Assembly: GCA_002431545.1 (NCBI GenBank)
Contig: DJFY01000068.1
Span: 12,634-19,267, forward strand
Direction: 5' to 3'
Length of the DNA stretch: 6,634 bases
Source: Cellvibrionales bacterium UBA5860
Lineage (GTDB): Bacteria; Pseudomonadota; Gammaproteobacteria; Pseudomonadales; Porticoccaceae
Below, in pieces: positions 5,387-6,634 of the stretch (position 1 is its first letter; the number at the start of each line of letters is the position of its first letter). The notes beneath the pieces were generated by a model that worked only from the letters and a program-made list of their open reading frames with translations, had not been told where the DNA came from and ran no database searches. Made by a program: the position numbers and the translations under genes.

Positions 5387-6436
5387 TTACGATATAAGCT
5401 CTACAGCGCGCTCATAGAATCTGGTTACCGTATGGGCAAATTCTTCCCACATAGGGTCGATACGCTGTTGCTTGCGATGCAGGCGCACGTTGAGGCAGGC
5501 GATGGAACCGAGCTGATAGGCCGCCAAAGCCTGATACCAATGGATGCTGTCAAAGCGCCGCCCCATGCCCTGTTGGTAAATATCGGCCAGCTCCTCGGGT
5601 AACACCGGCGAACAGGGTTTAATATTGTCAGTCCAGAATGTGGTGTCGGCGCAGAACATCAGCCAGCCAATGTCCTGCTGCACCGCGCCGATGCGCACTA
5701 GCTCCCAATCAATAACACCCTGAAGTTCACCATTGTCGTAAAGTGCGTTACCGGGCTGGTAGTCACCGTGGACGATACCAATAGGGTTGGCATCCGGCAT
5801 GGTCGCCTCCAGCGCCTCTCGGGCGCGGTCGGCAGCGGCTATCCACTCGGGCTCCAGGGCCTTGGCATAGATCGGCTGCCAGCGGGAAATTTCCTCGGGC
5901 AATGGCCGCGGACTTTCCCAGTTGGGCAGTTCCCGCTGCCAGTCGACCCGGTGAATTTTTGGCAGCACTTCGGCAAGCGACCGCCACATGGGGGCCACCC
6001 TGTCCGGACGCAGGTCAAACGAGGGGTCGGGATCCCAGATAAAGAACTCCCGGCCCTTGAGCTTTTCCATCACCACGTAGGGCACTTCGAATTCATCCTC
6101 GTCGGGCGAGGCAAACGGCACCGCCGGCACCGGCAACCCAGCACCATGTAGCGTATTGAGCAAGGGTGCCGTCCGGTAGACATCGGTATTGCCCTCCCGG
6201 CGCACGCCCTTGGGGGCCAGCTTGATGATGTAGCCGCCAAGTTGTTGGCCGGTTTCGTCAAACACATCGAAGCCGTAAGTCAGGCCCGCATGGCCACCGA
6301 GCATGGGCTCGACATTTTCCATACGCGCCAGCTCGCCAAAGTGACGCACGACAAATTTACCCAGGTAGGCGCGCAACTGATCGTCGACGCCGGGTCTCTC
6401 TTGATCCGCGGCCTGTTTTTGCTGCTCGTTACTCAT
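5387..6436 (-). CDS. APH-fold phosphotransferase, ACAD10/11 N-terminal-domain type (LvaA-like kinase)
   Basis: This is a 349-residue protein from the ATG at 6436, supported by GGAGA at 6445-6441. The frame is open up to 6517, but those 27 extra codons give no family-like sequence. Kinase elements are a glycine-rich loop GGHAGLTY at 47-54, the ATP-contacting lysine in GYIIKLAP at 68-75 (Lys72), a hinge-like VVMEKLKG at 121-128, the catalytic loop HGDYQPGN at 223-230 (Asp225 as base, Asn230 as metal ligand), and IDWE at 242-245 with metal-binding Asp243. All expected catalytic residues are present. The fold is that of aminoglycoside phosphotransferases, but the adjacent acyl-CoA dehydrogenase points to the ACAD10/11 kinase domain, which phosphorylates the hydroxyl of 4-hydroxyacyl-CoAs in the known examples. 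It should be cytoplasmic, since there is no signal peptide. The small LvaB partner of Pseudomonas LvaA is not seen in this window. Drug resistance is unlikely. Confidence 0.88.
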   Translation of the reverse strand: MSNEQQKQAADQERPGVDDQLRAYLGKFVVRHFGELARMENVEPMLGGHAGLTYGFDVFDETGQQLGGYIIKLAPKGVRREGNTDVYRTAPLLNTLHGAGLPVPAVPFASPDEDEFEVPYVVMEKLKGREFFIWDPDPSFDLRPDRVAPMWRSLAEVLPKIHRVDWQRELPNWESPRPLPEEISRWQPIYAKALEPEWIAAADRAREALEATMPDANPIGIVHGDYQPGNALYDNGELQGVIDWELVRIGAVQQDIGWLMFCADTTFWTDNIKPCSPVLPEELADIYQQGMGRRFDSIHWYQALAAYQLGSIACLNVRLHRKQQRIDPMWEEFAHTVTRFYERAVELIS

Positions 6437-6492
6437 CTGTTCTCCACTTTTCCCGTATGCCCCGTTTTTCCCGGCCTGGTGCGAATCGCAGA

Positions 6493-6633
6493 TCATCTGA
6501 TACCAATCGGGAGACATGCCCGTAAGACACGCCCCTCAGCCGCCCTGCTGCTTTCGACGTACCATGCCAGGCAAACAAACTTAAGAATACCATCGAACAT
6601 CAGAGCGCCCATAAAGCCCCCACGCATCACGGC
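6493..6633 (-). CDS. Possible C-terminal tail of an upstream minus-strand gene (partial)
   Basis: One minus-strand frame stays open from the right edge to a TGA at 6495-6493, giving 46 codons; the other two minus-strand frames are closed early. The translation has a hydrophobic stretch, GGFMGALMFDGILKFVCLAWY, and ends SSRAAEGRVLRACLPIGIR. It could be the end of a membrane protein gene lying 56 bp upstream of the kinase start, which would fit the packed minus-strand layout. No family is recognised and 46 codons can be open by chance, so this is weak. The remaining bases between 6437 and 6492 show only the kinase Shine-Dalgarno and two copies of CGGGAAAA. Confidence 0.25.
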   Translation of the reverse strand, partial: AVMRGGFMGALMFDGILKFVCLAWYVESSRAAEGRVLRACLPIGIR

Positions 6634-6634
6634 A

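Noticed and set aside
5387..6436. Aminoglycoside resistance gene
   Set aside because: The kinase fold is shared, but the adjacent ACAD10/11-like dehydrogenase and the absence of mobile elements favour a catabolic role.
6437..6517. Upstream extension of the kinase reading frame to an ATG at 6517
   Set aside because: The added 27 residues are not family-like, and the ATG at 6436 has a clear GGAGA ribosome site.

Overview
The window looks like a chromosomal segment of a Gram-negative, probably marine, gammaproteobacterium. This is inferred from protein style: signal peptides and a lipobox, an outer-membrane-barrel-like protein, a DUF6152 protein with a lipoprotein cytochrome, and a separate kinase and acyl-CoA dehydrogenase of the ACAD10/11 type. 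Base composition is moderately GC-rich. No rRNA, tRNA, CRISPR array, transposase or phage gene was seen.

Left part, + strand (1-1013): a triple 8-bp repeat at the edge is followed by two closely spaced genes for exported proteins. The first is a small periplasmic DUF6152 protein; the second is a lipid-anchored single-haem cytochrome c with its CXXCH near the C-terminus. They converge on the minus-strand genes. The convergent gap holds a three-copy 18-bp tandem repeat that begins inside the 3' end of the opposing gene and repeats its stop codon.

Middle, minus strand (4153 down to 1122): four tightly packed genes form an apparent metal-handling unit. They encode a six-TM cation diffusion facilitator with zinc-type HxxxD/HxxxD sites, an exported barrel-like protein of unknown function, a HupE/UreJ-type membrane protein, and a single-TM anchored periplasmic protein. 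Together they could span inner membrane, periplasm and outer membrane. A strong GC hairpin followed by a T-rich run on the + strand lies just before the second gene.

Right part, minus strand (6436 down to 4175): an APH-fold kinase gene is followed by an acyl-CoA dehydrogenase gene. This pair corresponds to the two halves of the animal ACAD10/ACAD11 fusion and to LvaA/LvaC of Pseudomonas levulinate catabolism, so a role in phosphorylating and dehydrating 4-hydroxyacyl-CoAs is the best inference. The metal genes follow the dehydrogenase after only 21 bp and in the same reading frame, so all six minus-strand genes may be partly co-transcribed. A short open frame entering from the right edge may be the tail of another minus-strand gene.

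No clearly new system is proven here. The best candidates for something undescribed are the four-gene metal/envelope cluster and the DUF6152-cytochrome pair.
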